In this document: positions 31,536-39,121 of the stretch, one piece after another | Numbering within the stretch: the stretch's first letter is position 1 | How the letters are laid out: each line of letters starts with the position of its first letter | DNA from: Novosphingobium resinovorum | GTDB taxonomy: Bacteria; Pseudomonadota; Alphaproteobacteria; Sphingomonadales; Sphingomonadaceae | Direction: 5' to 3' | DNA length: 64,000 nt | NCBI RefSeq assembly: GCF_001742225.1 | Contig: NZ_CP017076.1 | Span: forward strand, 1,596,501-1,660,500 | The notes under the pieces: generated by a model | What the model was told of the DNA's origin: nothing | The model's database searches: none | Seen by the model: only the letters and a program-made list of their open reading frames with translations | Program-made: the position numbers and the translations under genes

Positions 31536-33839
31536 TCAGGCTCGTGCGCCCTCCGCCTGTTTCGCGGCGCGCATCGCCATCTGCTGGCCCAGTTTGTAGG
31601 GCGCGGGGATCGGCTGTTCCTCATACCCGGCCGAGGCCGCCGCGCGCAGCGTCCACACCGGGTCGAACAGGTGCGTGCGGCCCAGCGCGACGAGATCGGC
31701 GCGGCCCGCCGTCAGGATCGAGTTGACCTGATCGGCATCGGCGATGTTGCCCACCGCGATCGTCGGCACACCTGCCTCGTTGCGGATCTGATCGGCGAAC
31801 GGGGTCTGGAACATGCGGCCATAGACCGGGCGGCCTTCGGGCGCGGTCTCACCGGCGGAAACGTCGACGATGTCCACGCCCGCCGCGCGCAGCAGCTTCG
31901 CGATCTCGACCGCCTCGGCAGGGGTCACGCCCGCTTCGCCGACCCAGTCGTTGGCCGAGATGCGTACCGCCAGCGGCTTGTCCTGCGGCCATGCGGCGCG
32001 CACGGCCTCGATCACGCGCAGCGGGAAACGCATGCGGTTTTCAAGGGAGCCGCCGAAGACGTCGTCACGTGCGTTCATTACCGGGGTGATGAAGGCCGAG
32101 AGCAGGTTGCCGTGGCCCGCCTGCACTTCGAGCATGTCGAAGCCGGCCTTGTCGGCCAGCATGGCGGTCGCGACGAATTGCTGGACGATCCGGTCCATGC
32201 CCTTCGCGTCCAATGCCTGCGGGACCGTGCCGCCCTTGCGCCACGCCTGCGCGCTGGCGGAGACGATCGGCCACGGCGCGTCCATCGGCACGTCGTAGCC
32301 CACACCTTCACCGGGCACCTGACACGCGGCTCGGGCACCGGCATGGCCGATCTGCGCGCAGGTCTTCGCCGCCGAGTGCTGGTGCGCGAACTGGTTGAAG
32401 GCGGTCCAGCGCTCGGCCTGACCGTCATGCCACAGGCCGGGGCAGGCGGGGGTGGTGCGGCCCTCGGGCGCCACGGCCAGCATTTCCGTGACCACCAGAC
32501 CGGCACCGCCCAGCGCGCGCGAACCGTAGTGGACCGAGTGGAAGTCGTTGGCGTAGCCGTCCGCATCGGCGGAATAAGTCAACATCGCCGGGATCACCAC
32601 CCGGTTGGGCACCGTCATCCCGCGCAGGGTATAAGGCGTGAACATCGGCTGCACCGGCACGTTGCGCCCTTCGTTGCCCGCCCAGAACCAGCGTTCCAGC
32701 CCTTCGAGCCAGGCGGCGTCGCGCAGGCGCAGGTTCTCGTGGCTGACGCGCTGCGAGCGGGTCATCAGCGAATAGGCGAACTGCGGCAGGTCGAAGCCGA
32801 GGTAGCGGTCCAGCGTCTCGAACCACTCGGTCGAATTGCGCGCCGAGTTCTGGATCTTGAGCACCTCGACATGGCGCTCCTCCTGATATTCGGCGAGTGC
32901 GGCGGCCAGTTCCTCGCGCCCCGTGATGCCGGGGCGGTCCAGCACTTGCGCCAACTTGATCGCGTCTTCCAGCGCCAGCTTGGTGCCCGAACCGATCGAG
33001 AAGTGCGCGGTGTGCGCGGCATCCCCAAGCAGCACGACGTTGTCGAACGACCACTGCTTGCAGATCACGCGGCGGAAGTTGATCCATGCTGCCGAACCGC
33101 GCAAGTGCGTGGCGTTGGAGATCAGCGGGTGGCCGTCCAGATGGCGCGCGAAGATTGTCTCGCAGAGCGCGATCGAATCGGCCTGCTCCATGGCGTCGAG
33201 GCCAAGGCCGGTCCACGTTTCGGGCGAGCATTCGACGATGAAGGTCGAATGCGTCTCGTCGAAGCGGTAGGCGTGCGCCCAGATCCAGCCTGCGTGAGTC
33301 TTCTCGAAGATGAAGGCGAAGGCATCGAACAGCTTGGTGGTGCCCAGCCAGGAGAACTTGTTGGTCTTTGTCTGGATATCGACGCCGAACTTCTCTTCGT
33401 TGGCGGTGCGCACCATCGAATTGATGCCGTCCGCCGCCACGATCAGGTCGAAGTCCGCGAACTGCGACAGGTCCGCGTCGAACTGCGTCTCGAAGTGCAT
33501 CACGACGCCCAGCTCGCCCGCGCGGGCCTGCAGTATCTGCAGCAGGTGCTTGCGGCCGATGCCGATGAAGCCGTGGCCGGAGGAACTGACGGTGTTCTCG
33601 CCCACGGTGACGTCCACGTCGTCCCAGTGCGCGAAGCTGTCGACGATGGTGGCGGCGCTGACCGGGTCGTTCGCCTGCAGGTTCACCAATGTCTGGTCGG
33701 AGAACACCACGCCCCAGCCGAAGGTGTCGCCCTCGCGGTTGCGTTCGAAGACGTGGACCTCATGCGCAGGGTCGCGCAGCTTCATCGAGATCGCGAAGTA
33801 GATACCGGCAGGTCCGCCGCCGAGGCACGCAATACGCAT
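31536..33839 (-). CDS. Bifunctional aryl-CoA hydroxylase / OYE-like oxidoreductase (salicylyl-CoA 5-hydroxylase type)
   Basis: 767 aa fusion. Residues 1-385 are a flavoprotein hydroxylase with the FAD motif GGGPAGIYFA at 7-16 and the second FAD motif GDAAHTAHFSIGSG near 275. Residues about 400-767 are an old-yellow-enzyme barrel (PMFTPYTLRGMTVPNRVV, GSLENRMRFPLRVI, ALGRTHLFDP). The same architecture occurs in 2-aminobenzoyl-CoA monooxygenase/reductase and in proteins annotated as salicylyl-CoA 5-hydroxylase/oxidoreductase. With a downstream thioesterase and a gentisate dioxygenase in the region, 5-hydroxylation of salicylyl-CoA is the best guess. The OYE substrate motif reads Q-A-G-H-G-N (573-578), lacking the usual first His and the proton-donor Tyr. 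No CoA ligase is encoded in the window. AGGAGAG precedes ATG 33839. Confidence 0.9.
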   Translation of the reverse strand: MRIACLGGGPAGIYFAISMKLRDPAHEVHVFERNREGDTFGWGVVFSDQTLVNLQANDPVSAATIVDSFAHWDDVDVTVGENTVSSSGHGFIGIGRKHLLQILQARAGELGVVMHFETQFDADLSQFADFDLIVAADGINSMVRTANEEKFGVDIQTKTNKFSWLGTTKLFDAFAFIFEKTHAGWIWAHAYRFDETHSTFIVECSPETWTGLGLDAMEQADSIALCETIFARHLDGHPLISNATHLRGSAAWINFRRVICKQWSFDNVVLLGDAAHTAHFSIGSGTKLALEDAIKLAQVLDRPGITGREELAAALAEYQEERHVEVLKIQNSARNSTEWFETLDRYLGFDLPQFAYSLMTRSQRVSHENLRLRDAAWLEGLERWFWAGNEGRNVPVQPMFTPYTLRGMTVPNRVVIPAMLTYSADADGYANDFHSVHYGSRALGGAGLVVTEMLAVAPEGRTTPACPGLWHDGQAERWTAFNQFAHQHSAAKTCAQIGHAGARAACQVPGEGVGYDVPMDAPWPIVSASAQAWRKGGTVPQALDAKGMDRIVQQFVATAMLADKAGFDMLEVQAGHGNLLSAFITPVMNARDDVFGGSLENRMRFPLRVIEAVRAAWPQDKPLAVRISANDWVGEAGVTPAEAVEIAKLLRAAGVDIVDVSAGETAPEGRPVYGRMFQTPFADQIRNEAGVPTIAVGNIADADQVNSILTAGRADLVALGRTHLFDPVWTLRAAASAGYEEQPIPAPYKLGQQMAMRAAKQAEGARA

Positions 33840-33880
33840 GGATGTCTCTCCTGAATTGCTTCATGCCTAAACTAATATGG

Positions 33881-33892
33881 TTGCACGTGCAA
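33881..33892. promoter_or_regulatory. Candidate MarR operator upstream of the hydroxylase/OYE operon
   Basis: Perfect 12-bp palindrome TTGCACGTGCAA, 41 bp upstream of ATG 33839 in an AT-rich stretch. Size, symmetry and position suit a MarR-family dimer; the regulator at 30869-31330 is in the same operon. Binding is inferred. Confidence 0.5.
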
Positions 33893-33922
33893 GTTGTTTG
33901 AGCAGGGGGGATCCGGCGAGCG

Positions 33923-34165
33923 CTACCTGCCGTTTCGCCTGCCGAATATCTCGGGCAGCGCGGCCAGCGGCAGCACGCAGAACAGCCATAGCATCGCGCC
34001 GATGAGGGCGGTCTCGGCGCCCGCCATCGATGCGGCGCAAGCCAGCGCGAGCAATATGGCGCCGCCTGTCCGCCATGCGTGGGCGCGGTCCTGCGACTTC
34101 GCCCGCCGGATCGCGTGAAATCCCGCCGCAACCAGCAGCAGCGAAAGGAACGTTGCCGCGATCAT
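33923..34165 (-). CDS. DUF3325-type small membrane protein of an iron-uptake operon
   Basis: 80 aa with three predicted helices: IAATFLSLLLVAAGFHAI, ILLALACAASMAGAE and ALIGAMLWLFCVLPLAALPE. ATG 34165 overlaps the PepSY gene stop by 4 bp. Proteins of this size and pattern follow PepSY proteins in siderophore operons (DUF3325). The function is unknown, presumably accessory to the PepSY reductase. The longer frame to 34369 is a shadow of the PepSY gene. Confidence 0.8.
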   Translation of the reverse strand: MIAATFLSLLLVAAGFHAIRRAKSQDRAHAWRTGGAILLALACAASMAGAETALIGAMLWLFCVLPLAALPEIFGRRNGR

Positions 34166-35691
34166 GGGTTCACCTGCGCGTTCATACGGCGCGTCACCCT
34201 CGCGGCCGCGATCCACAGGACGATGCCGATTGCGGTAGCGGTGAGGTCCGCTCCGGCCCGTATCCAGTCGCCCCTCGGCAGCGTCGTCGTGAGCGGGAGG
34301 TTCGCCAGCGCGCTCGTTACCGGGAGCGACAGGCACAGCAGGGCGGCGAGCTGCAGTTGTTCGCCCCATGCCCGGCCCCAGGGGCGTAGACCGGCATGGA
34401 TCAGGGATGCCAGCCAGGCCAGGAAGTAGACCGAGGCCGCCATGGCGCGCCTGTCATCCATGCCCGGGGCCAGCAGCCGTTCGCCGTGGAGATAGGCCGC
34501 GCAGGCGATCACGTTACCGGCTACGGCGGCGACGGTGATCCGGCTCGCCATGGCCTGAAACGGCGACATCGTCTTGCGGGCGCGCTTTTCGGTGAACAGG
34601 ATCAGTCCTGCCGCGACCATCGCGGCGCTGGCAAGGCCGGTGAGGAAATAGAGCCACCGCGCGGCCGCGCCGCCCCACTCGATGAAGTGCAGCCCGGCAA
34701 GGAACGCCTGCGTCTCCCTTGCGGGTGAGCGCTTCACCAGCACGCGCAGCAGCTTGCCGTCGGAGCCTGCGAAGTCCACGCGGTCGGGGAAGTTGGCGAT
34801 GCGGTCGTCGCGCTGGCGCCAGATCTCGACCACGGCATCGGCGCGGTCGGGCTGGCTGACATAGATGTTCACGGCAGGTCCGCCGCCCCATGCCCGTTCG
34901 GCGCGGGGCAACAGCGCGGCCAGATCGACGGTGCGGCGGGGCGCGCCCGGCGGCCGGTCGCCGTCGATGCCGCGGTCGATGTAGAGCGATTGCGCGGCGG
35001 CGGTCTGGTAGGCTTTCACATCGCCGCCGTTCAGCATGGCGACCCCGGCGGGAATGTAGGCGTAATAGATCAGGACGAGGCCGGTATAGGCCATCATGAC
35101 GTGGAACGGCAGCGGCAGCACGGAGAGCACGTTGTGCGCGTCCATCCACGCCCGCTGGCGCGAGGCCCCGGCGCGGAAGGTAAAGAAATCCCGGAATATC
35201 CGCTTGTGGATGATCACGCCGCTGATCGAGGCGGCGAGCATGGCGAGGCCCGCCGCACCGACGATCAGGAAGCCCAGCTGGCTGGACTTGCGATCGATCC
35301 CCAGCGTGTAGTGATAGCGCATGAAGAAGAACCCCGCGTCCATGTCGCGCGGGATGCGGGCGCCGGTCTGCGGGTCGAGCCGGTGCGTGGTGGCCTTGCC
35401 CGCGCGGTCGGTCCAGACGAGGCGGAGCACCGGCTCGCGCGGGGTGGGGATGACGATGCGCCACTGCCGTGCATCGGGCGCGACGCGGGTGAGGTACGCG
35501 CGGCCCATTCGCACCGCATGGGTGCGGTCGATGGTGACGGGAGAGCGCAGTTCGGGCGTCGTCCAGAGATTGATCTCGGTGTAGAACACCGCCAGCGATC
35601 CCGTCAGCAGGACGCCGAACAGCACCCAGCCCAGCAGCAGCCCGCACCAGGTATGAAGCCAGCCCATCGACTGGCGCAGGGTGTCCTTCAC
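34162..35691 (-). CDS. PepSY-associated transmembrane protein (putative inner-membrane reductase)
   Basis: 509 aa, GTG start at 35691 overlapping the upstream stop (GTGA). It has the PepSY_TM layout: first helix at SMGWLHTWCGLLLGWVLFG, an external PepSY segment (SPVTIDRTHAVRMGRAYL, RLVWTDRAGKATTHRLDPQTG), helices around residues 180-200, VLSVLPLPFHVMMAYTGLVL, a second PepSY region (GGPAVNIYVSQPDRADAVVE), HFIEWGGAAARWLYFLTGLA, and further C-terminal helices. Conserved His residues in the helices could bind haem. Relatives such as FoxB and FpvG reduce or process ferric siderophores. Here the operon starts with a receptor under a cobalamin riboswitch, so the cargo may be a corrinoid rather than iron. 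Confidence 0.9.
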   Translation of the reverse strand: MKDTLRQSMGWLHTWCGLLLGWVLFGVLLTGSLAVFYTEINLWTTPELRSPVTIDRTHAVRMGRAYLTRVAPDARQWRIVIPTPREPVLRLVWTDRAGKATTHRLDPQTGARIPRDMDAGFFFMRYHYTLGIDRKSSQLGFLIVGAAGLAMLAASISGVIIHKRIFRDFFTFRAGASRQRAWMDAHNVLSVLPLPFHVMMAYTGLVLIYYAYIPAGVAMLNGGDVKAYQTAAAQSLYIDRGIDGDRPPGAPRRTVDLAALLPRAERAWGGGPAVNIYVSQPDRADAVVEIWRQRDDRIANFPDRVDFAGSDGKLLRVLVKRSPARETQAFLAGLHFIEWGGAAARWLYFLTGLASAAMVAAGLILFTEKRARKTMSPFQAMASRITVAAVAGNVIACAAYLHGERLLAPGMDDRRAMAASVYFLAWLASLIHAGLRPWGRAWGEQLQLAALLCLSLPVTSALANLPLTTTLPRGDWIRAGADLTATAIGIVLWIAAARVTRRMNAQVNP

Positions 35692-35981
35692 CGCCCCAGC
35701 CCCAGCAGCAGGCCCATGGGCAGCGCCGTGCCCAGGAGCAGTTCGCACCAGATGCGCGTGACGCTGCGGACCGCGAAGGCCCGCAGGATCACCGCGACGA
35801 ACACCATGAAGGCAAGGCAGGTGGCGAGGATGTTGGCGTCAACGCCGTCCATCGGCAGCACGCGTACGGCTGCGCCGATCCACGCGTAGCACAGCGCGTA
35901 GGCGCCGACGGTGGCCGCCAACACGCGCGCGGCGATGGCGCGCCAGTTCGGCTCTCGCCCTGGTTTCGGCCTCCCCGCCAC
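35688..35981 (-). CDS. DUF3649-type small membrane protein
   Basis: 97 aa with three predicted helices: AARVLAATVGAYALCYAWIG, LATCLAFMVFVAVILRAF and LLLGTALPMGLLLGLGR. It lies between a TonB receptor (2 bp away) and a PepSY protein (GTGA overlap), the usual place for DUF3649 proteins in receptor, DUF3649, PepSY, DUF3325 operons. No enzymatic motif is visible; it is probably a partner of the PepSY protein. Confidence 0.85.
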   Translation of the reverse strand: MAGRPKPGREPNWRAIAARVLAATVGAYALCYAWIGAAVRVLPMDGVDANILATCLAFMVFVAVILRAFAVRSVTRIWCELLLGTALPMGLLLGLGR

Positions 35982-35983
35982 GG

Positions 35984-38134
35984 TCAGAACCGCTGCTCGA
36001 AGGTGACCGCGACGCTGCGCGGCTCACCCAGGACCCACTGCGAGGTGGAGTAGCTGTTCTGGACGTAGATCCTGTCGAAGACGTTGCGCAAGTTGAGCGT
36101 CACGCTCGTCTTCTCGGCAAGGTCGTAGCGGGCCGAAGCATCGACCAGCGTATAGGCCGGGATGCGCCGGGTATTGGCGGCGTCGGAGTATCGCTTGCCG
36201 ACATACCGCAGGCCCGCGTCCAGATGCAGCGGCTGCACCGGCCGCCATGACAGCCACAGGTTGGCCGCCTTTTCCGCGACGCCGATGGGCATGTTGCCGT
36301 CCCGGCTGACCAGCGCGGTGCCGACCAGTTCGTCGAAGTCGTCGTACCGCGCGTTCAGGATCGTGCCGTTGGCGAGCACGCTGAAGTCCTTCGTCACCGC
36401 CAGTCCGAACGAGGCCTCGACGCCGTAGGAAGATTGCTGTCCGACCTGCACCGACACGGTGGGATCGTTGGCGGATCGGGTCAGGATCTTCTTCTTGACG
36501 ATGCGATAGCCTGACAGCGTGAACTCGCCGCGTCCGTCCAGGAAGGTCGCCTTGACCCCGGCCTCCCACTGGCGCCCGGTGGAAACGTCGAAGGTGGTCT
36601 GCGCCAGCGTCGCCGTGAGGAACGCCGTCACCGGGTCCGCCGCCGCCGAATACTGCGCATAGAGCGAGATCGTGTCGCTGGGGTTGTAGACCAGCCCCGT
36701 GCGCCAGCTGGTGCTCGGATAGCGGGCGGTGTAGTCCGCCGCCGGATCGAGGGCATCGTGCCGCTCGGTCTTCGGGCGATCGTAGCGCAGCCCCGTCACC
36801 AGCGAGAGCCGGTCGGACAGCGAGAGCCGGCTTTCGCCGAACAGCGCCCATTGCTGCACATCGGTCTTGTACTTGTAGCGGGTGCCGAATGTGCCGTCGA
36901 GGAACGTGCCCGGCGTATAGTCGTAAGGATCGACGAGGTCGAAGCGGCTGTTGGGCGAACTGTCGGTGCGCAGCAGCGAGCCGGTGTTGTACTCGCCGCC
37001 CAGGCTCAGGCGGTGGTCCATGCCAAGCAGCGTATGATCGAACACCGCGTTGAAGCGGTCGCCCCACTGTTTCGTCTTGTAGACAATCTCCAGATAGCTC
37101 GAGCGGCGGATCTGGTCGCCGGACCAGGCATAGCCCTCGGCATTGCGCCAGTGCTTGAAGCCGGTGAGGTAGTAGGCGACGTTGGTGATCGTCACCCCCT
37201 CGGCCGGTGTCCATTCGGCCTTGGCCTGGGTCCAGGCATCGTCGAAACGCAGCGAGCGGTCGGCGATGTTGTAGTTCTTCTTGCGGATTTCGCGCACCAG
37301 TTTGCCGTCTCGCAGCGGAGTGCCGTACCAGATCGTCGGGTCGAGGTCGGCGCGGTCGTGCGTCAGCGTCAGCACGAGGTCGTCGCGCGCCTGCCAGCGC
37401 AGCGCCGCCGAAAGCGCAAGACTGCGCGATTGCCCGCGCTCCATCCACCCGTCCGAACGGTTGTAGCTGAGATCGACGCGGTACGAGAGCCTGTCTCCGA
37501 TCGGCCCGCCGATCCCGCCCGCCGCCGCATAAGTATCGAATGAACCGCCGCTGAGACGGACCTCGCCTTCGAACTGCTCGGTATTGGGCTTCTTGCGCAC
37601 GACGTTGATCGCGCCGCCGATGCCGCCCTCTCCATAGAGGACCGAGGCCGCACCGCGCAGGACCTCGATCCGCTCGGCCATCCACGGGTCGGCGGGGAAG
37701 GTCTGCGTGGTCGTCGTGTAGACGCGCATCCCGTCGTAGAGCTGCATCACCGAGGTGTAGCCGGTGAACCCGCGCGAACTCAGCGAGTAACCGAAGGCCG
37801 AGCTGTTGTTGATGAGCCCCGGCGCGCGCGCGGCTGCGGCAACCACGGTGCGGTCGCCCAGGCTGCGGATCATCTCCCTGGTGATGACGTCGACGCTGGC
37901 CGGCGTCTGCATCGGCGTGAGGCCGAGGCGGCTGGAGGCGTCGGCCTGCTGGCCGAGTTGCAGGACACCCGCCTTGCGCGCGGTGACGACGATATTGCCC
38001 GCATCCGTGTTATTGGCATTCTCCGGCGCCGTCTCGGCGGCTTCCTGCGCCTGCGCCGAAGTCGCGGACATGCCAAGCATGCAGAATGACGCGCCCGAAG
38101 CGATCAGGCCGGAAAGAAGCGATCTCGTATTCAT
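35984..38134 (-). CDS. TonB-dependent receptor under a cobalamin riboswitch
   Basis: 716 aa from ATG 38134, with GGGGG 7 nt upstream; the frame to 38269 reads through the leader. The signal peptide ends TSAQAQ. The plug contains MQTPASVDVITREMIRSLGD and MAERIEVLRGAASVLYGEGG, the barrel ends NVFDRIYVQNSY and a terminal Phe (AVTFEQRF). Sequence style is that of siderophore receptors, and the downstream DUF3649-PepSY-DUF3325 genes are normally iron-linked. Yet an AdoCbl-type riboswitch lies about 200 nt upstream on the same strand, so expression should fall when cobalamin is plentiful. It may take up a corrinoid, a cobalt complex, or a siderophore regulated in an unusual way. Confidence 0.93.
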   Translation of the reverse strand: MNTRSLLSGLIASGASFCMLGMSATSAQAQEAAETAPENANNTDAGNIVVTARKAGVLQLGQQADASSRLGLTPMQTPASVDVITREMIRSLGDRTVVAAAARAPGLINNSSAFGYSLSSRGFTGYTSVMQLYDGMRVYTTTTQTFPADPWMAERIEVLRGAASVLYGEGGIGGAINVVRKKPNTEQFEGEVRLSGGSFDTYAAAGGIGGPIGDRLSYRVDLSYNRSDGWMERGQSRSLALSAALRWQARDDLVLTLTHDRADLDPTIWYGTPLRDGKLVREIRKKNYNIADRSLRFDDAWTQAKAEWTPAEGVTITNVAYYLTGFKHWRNAEGYAWSGDQIRRSSYLEIVYKTKQWGDRFNAVFDHTLLGMDHRLSLGGEYNTGSLLRTDSSPNSRFDLVDPYDYTPGTFLDGTFGTRYKYKTDVQQWALFGESRLSLSDRLSLVTGLRYDRPKTERHDALDPAADYTARYPSTSWRTGLVYNPSDTISLYAQYSAAADPVTAFLTATLAQTTFDVSTGRQWEAGVKATFLDGRGEFTLSGYRIVKKKILTRSANDPTVSVQVGQQSSYGVEASFGLAVTKDFSVLANGTILNARYDDFDELVGTALVSRDGNMPIGVAEKAANLWLSWRPVQPLHLDAGLRYVGKRYSDAANTRRIPAYTLVDASARYDLAEKTSVTLNLRNVFDRIYVQNSYSTSQWVLGEPRSVAVTFEQRF

Positions 38135-38230
38135 GTTGTAACCCCCGTTGCGTTTCCCAGTCGAACGGACAGGTTCCCGCGAGAGGGGTGTCCCCCCGCA
38201 CGGGTGCAGCGGCGGAATCCGGGCGCGAAC

Positions 38231-38334
38231 GAGCGACCGGCGAAACCCACCGTTGCGGCCTGGCCGCAAGTTCGTCGCTCAGACGGAGTACACCGTGCCG
38301 CGGCCATCCCCTGGACCAAGGCAAGAGCGACCGG
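38231..38334 (-). promoter_or_regulatory. Possible expression platform of the cobalamin riboswitch
   Basis: On the transcript, CCGGTCGCTC occurs twice (38334-38325 and 38240-38231), and between them lies GAGCGAC (38280-38274), which can pair with either copy but not both. The first copy abuts the aptamer P1 stem. A further hairpin, GCGGCC-A-GGCCGC, lies between. The arrangement suits a ligand-dependent switch; no T-tract is present, so control at translation or Rho is more likely. Confidence 0.4.
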
Positions 38335-38553
38335 ACGCTGGCAGGTCTCCTGGCTTACGGGTCGTCACGCGATGCACGGCCTTCCCAGGCCTCGCAGGAG
38401 TTAGCGTCCGGCCCAGTGGCTGCGGCAGGGCACATTGGCCTGCCGCGATATGCATCGCGCTCACCGCTTACAGTTGCAGGGACAGCCTCGGCTTCGAGGG
38501 GTAGCCCCTCTCACCGCGTTCCCTTTTAAGCCCCTTTCGGAAGGCACCAACGC
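38335..38553 (-). ncRNA. Cobalamin (AdoCbl) riboswitch
   Basis: Reading the minus strand: P1 5' side GCGTTGG, then GGTGCC, AAAAGGGAACGCGGTGAGAG, the B12-box core CTGTCCCTGCAACTGTAAGCGG, GCCACTGG, CTGGGAAGGC and the 3' part GACCCGTAAGCCAGGAGACC followed by P1 3' side CCAGCGT. These are the conserved blocks of the cobalamin riboswitch in the right order and spacing; only the B12 core departs slightly. It precedes the TonB receptor at 35984-38134. The 200-nt leader behind it contains competing complementary segments that could form the switch. Confidence 0.95.
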
Positions 38554-38710
38554 GATCGTGTCCCCCTTTTCGGAGGGACGGGCGGGGGATTATTCGCTGC
38601 GCGCACGATTTGCAAGCCGTTCGCGTGGGGCCTTCCGAAAGCCCGTCCTGCGAGTTTTCGGTTGCAACCTTGCTTTTCATTTTGGGCAACCCGTGCAATT
38701 TGCGGTGCCG

Positions 38711-39010
38711 ATGACTGATCCACGACTCACCCTGATGGAAGCCATAGCCACGCGAAAGTTCGTGACGGCGCGTTACAACGGCAACACGATCACGCTTGCC
38801 CCGCACATGCTGTTCGAAAGGCACGGCGATCTTGTCGTCAGTGCCATGAACCCCGCGAAGGCACGCCGCAGCGACGAGGAGCCGGGTCTCGGCCAGTTCA
38901 AGCTGGCGGGCCTCTCGTCGATGGAACTGCTGAACGAGCACTTCGAGCCTCTGCCCTCCTACGACGGTACGCCCCCGCGCAGCGACGATTCCCTGATCCT
39001 TTCGGTCTGA
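38711..39010 (+). CDS. Small WYL-domain-like protein
   Basis: 99 aa from ATG 38711; the frame further upstream crosses the antisense of the riboswitch and is not coding. The body reads LMEAIATRKFVTARYNGNTI, LAPHMLFERHGDLVVSAMNP and FKLAGLSSMELLNEHFEPLP, which has the beta-strand pattern of a WYL domain, the ligand-binding part of some transcription regulators, but without a DNA-binding domain. It is divergent from the riboswitch-controlled operon. Role unknown. Confidence 0.7.
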   Translation: MTDPRLTLMEAIATRKFVTARYNGNTITLAPHMLFERHGDLVVSAMNPAKARRSDEEPGLGQFKLAGLSSMELLNEHFEPLPSYDGTPPRSDDSLILSV

Positions 39011-39121
39011 TCGCCCGATATCGCCAAGGTGATCGGCGGGTAGCTTCTAAAGTGTGCCCCATGTCTTCATGATCCCCTCCGAACGCCGCGCGATGACGCG
39101 GCACGGGATGAGGGAGAAGAC

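Noticed and set aside
31331..31624. N-terminal extension of the MarR protein
   Set aside because: It reads through the family C palindrome (HPEPVEGS-type string) and is preceded by no ribosome site; the real start at 31330 has GAGGAG upstream.
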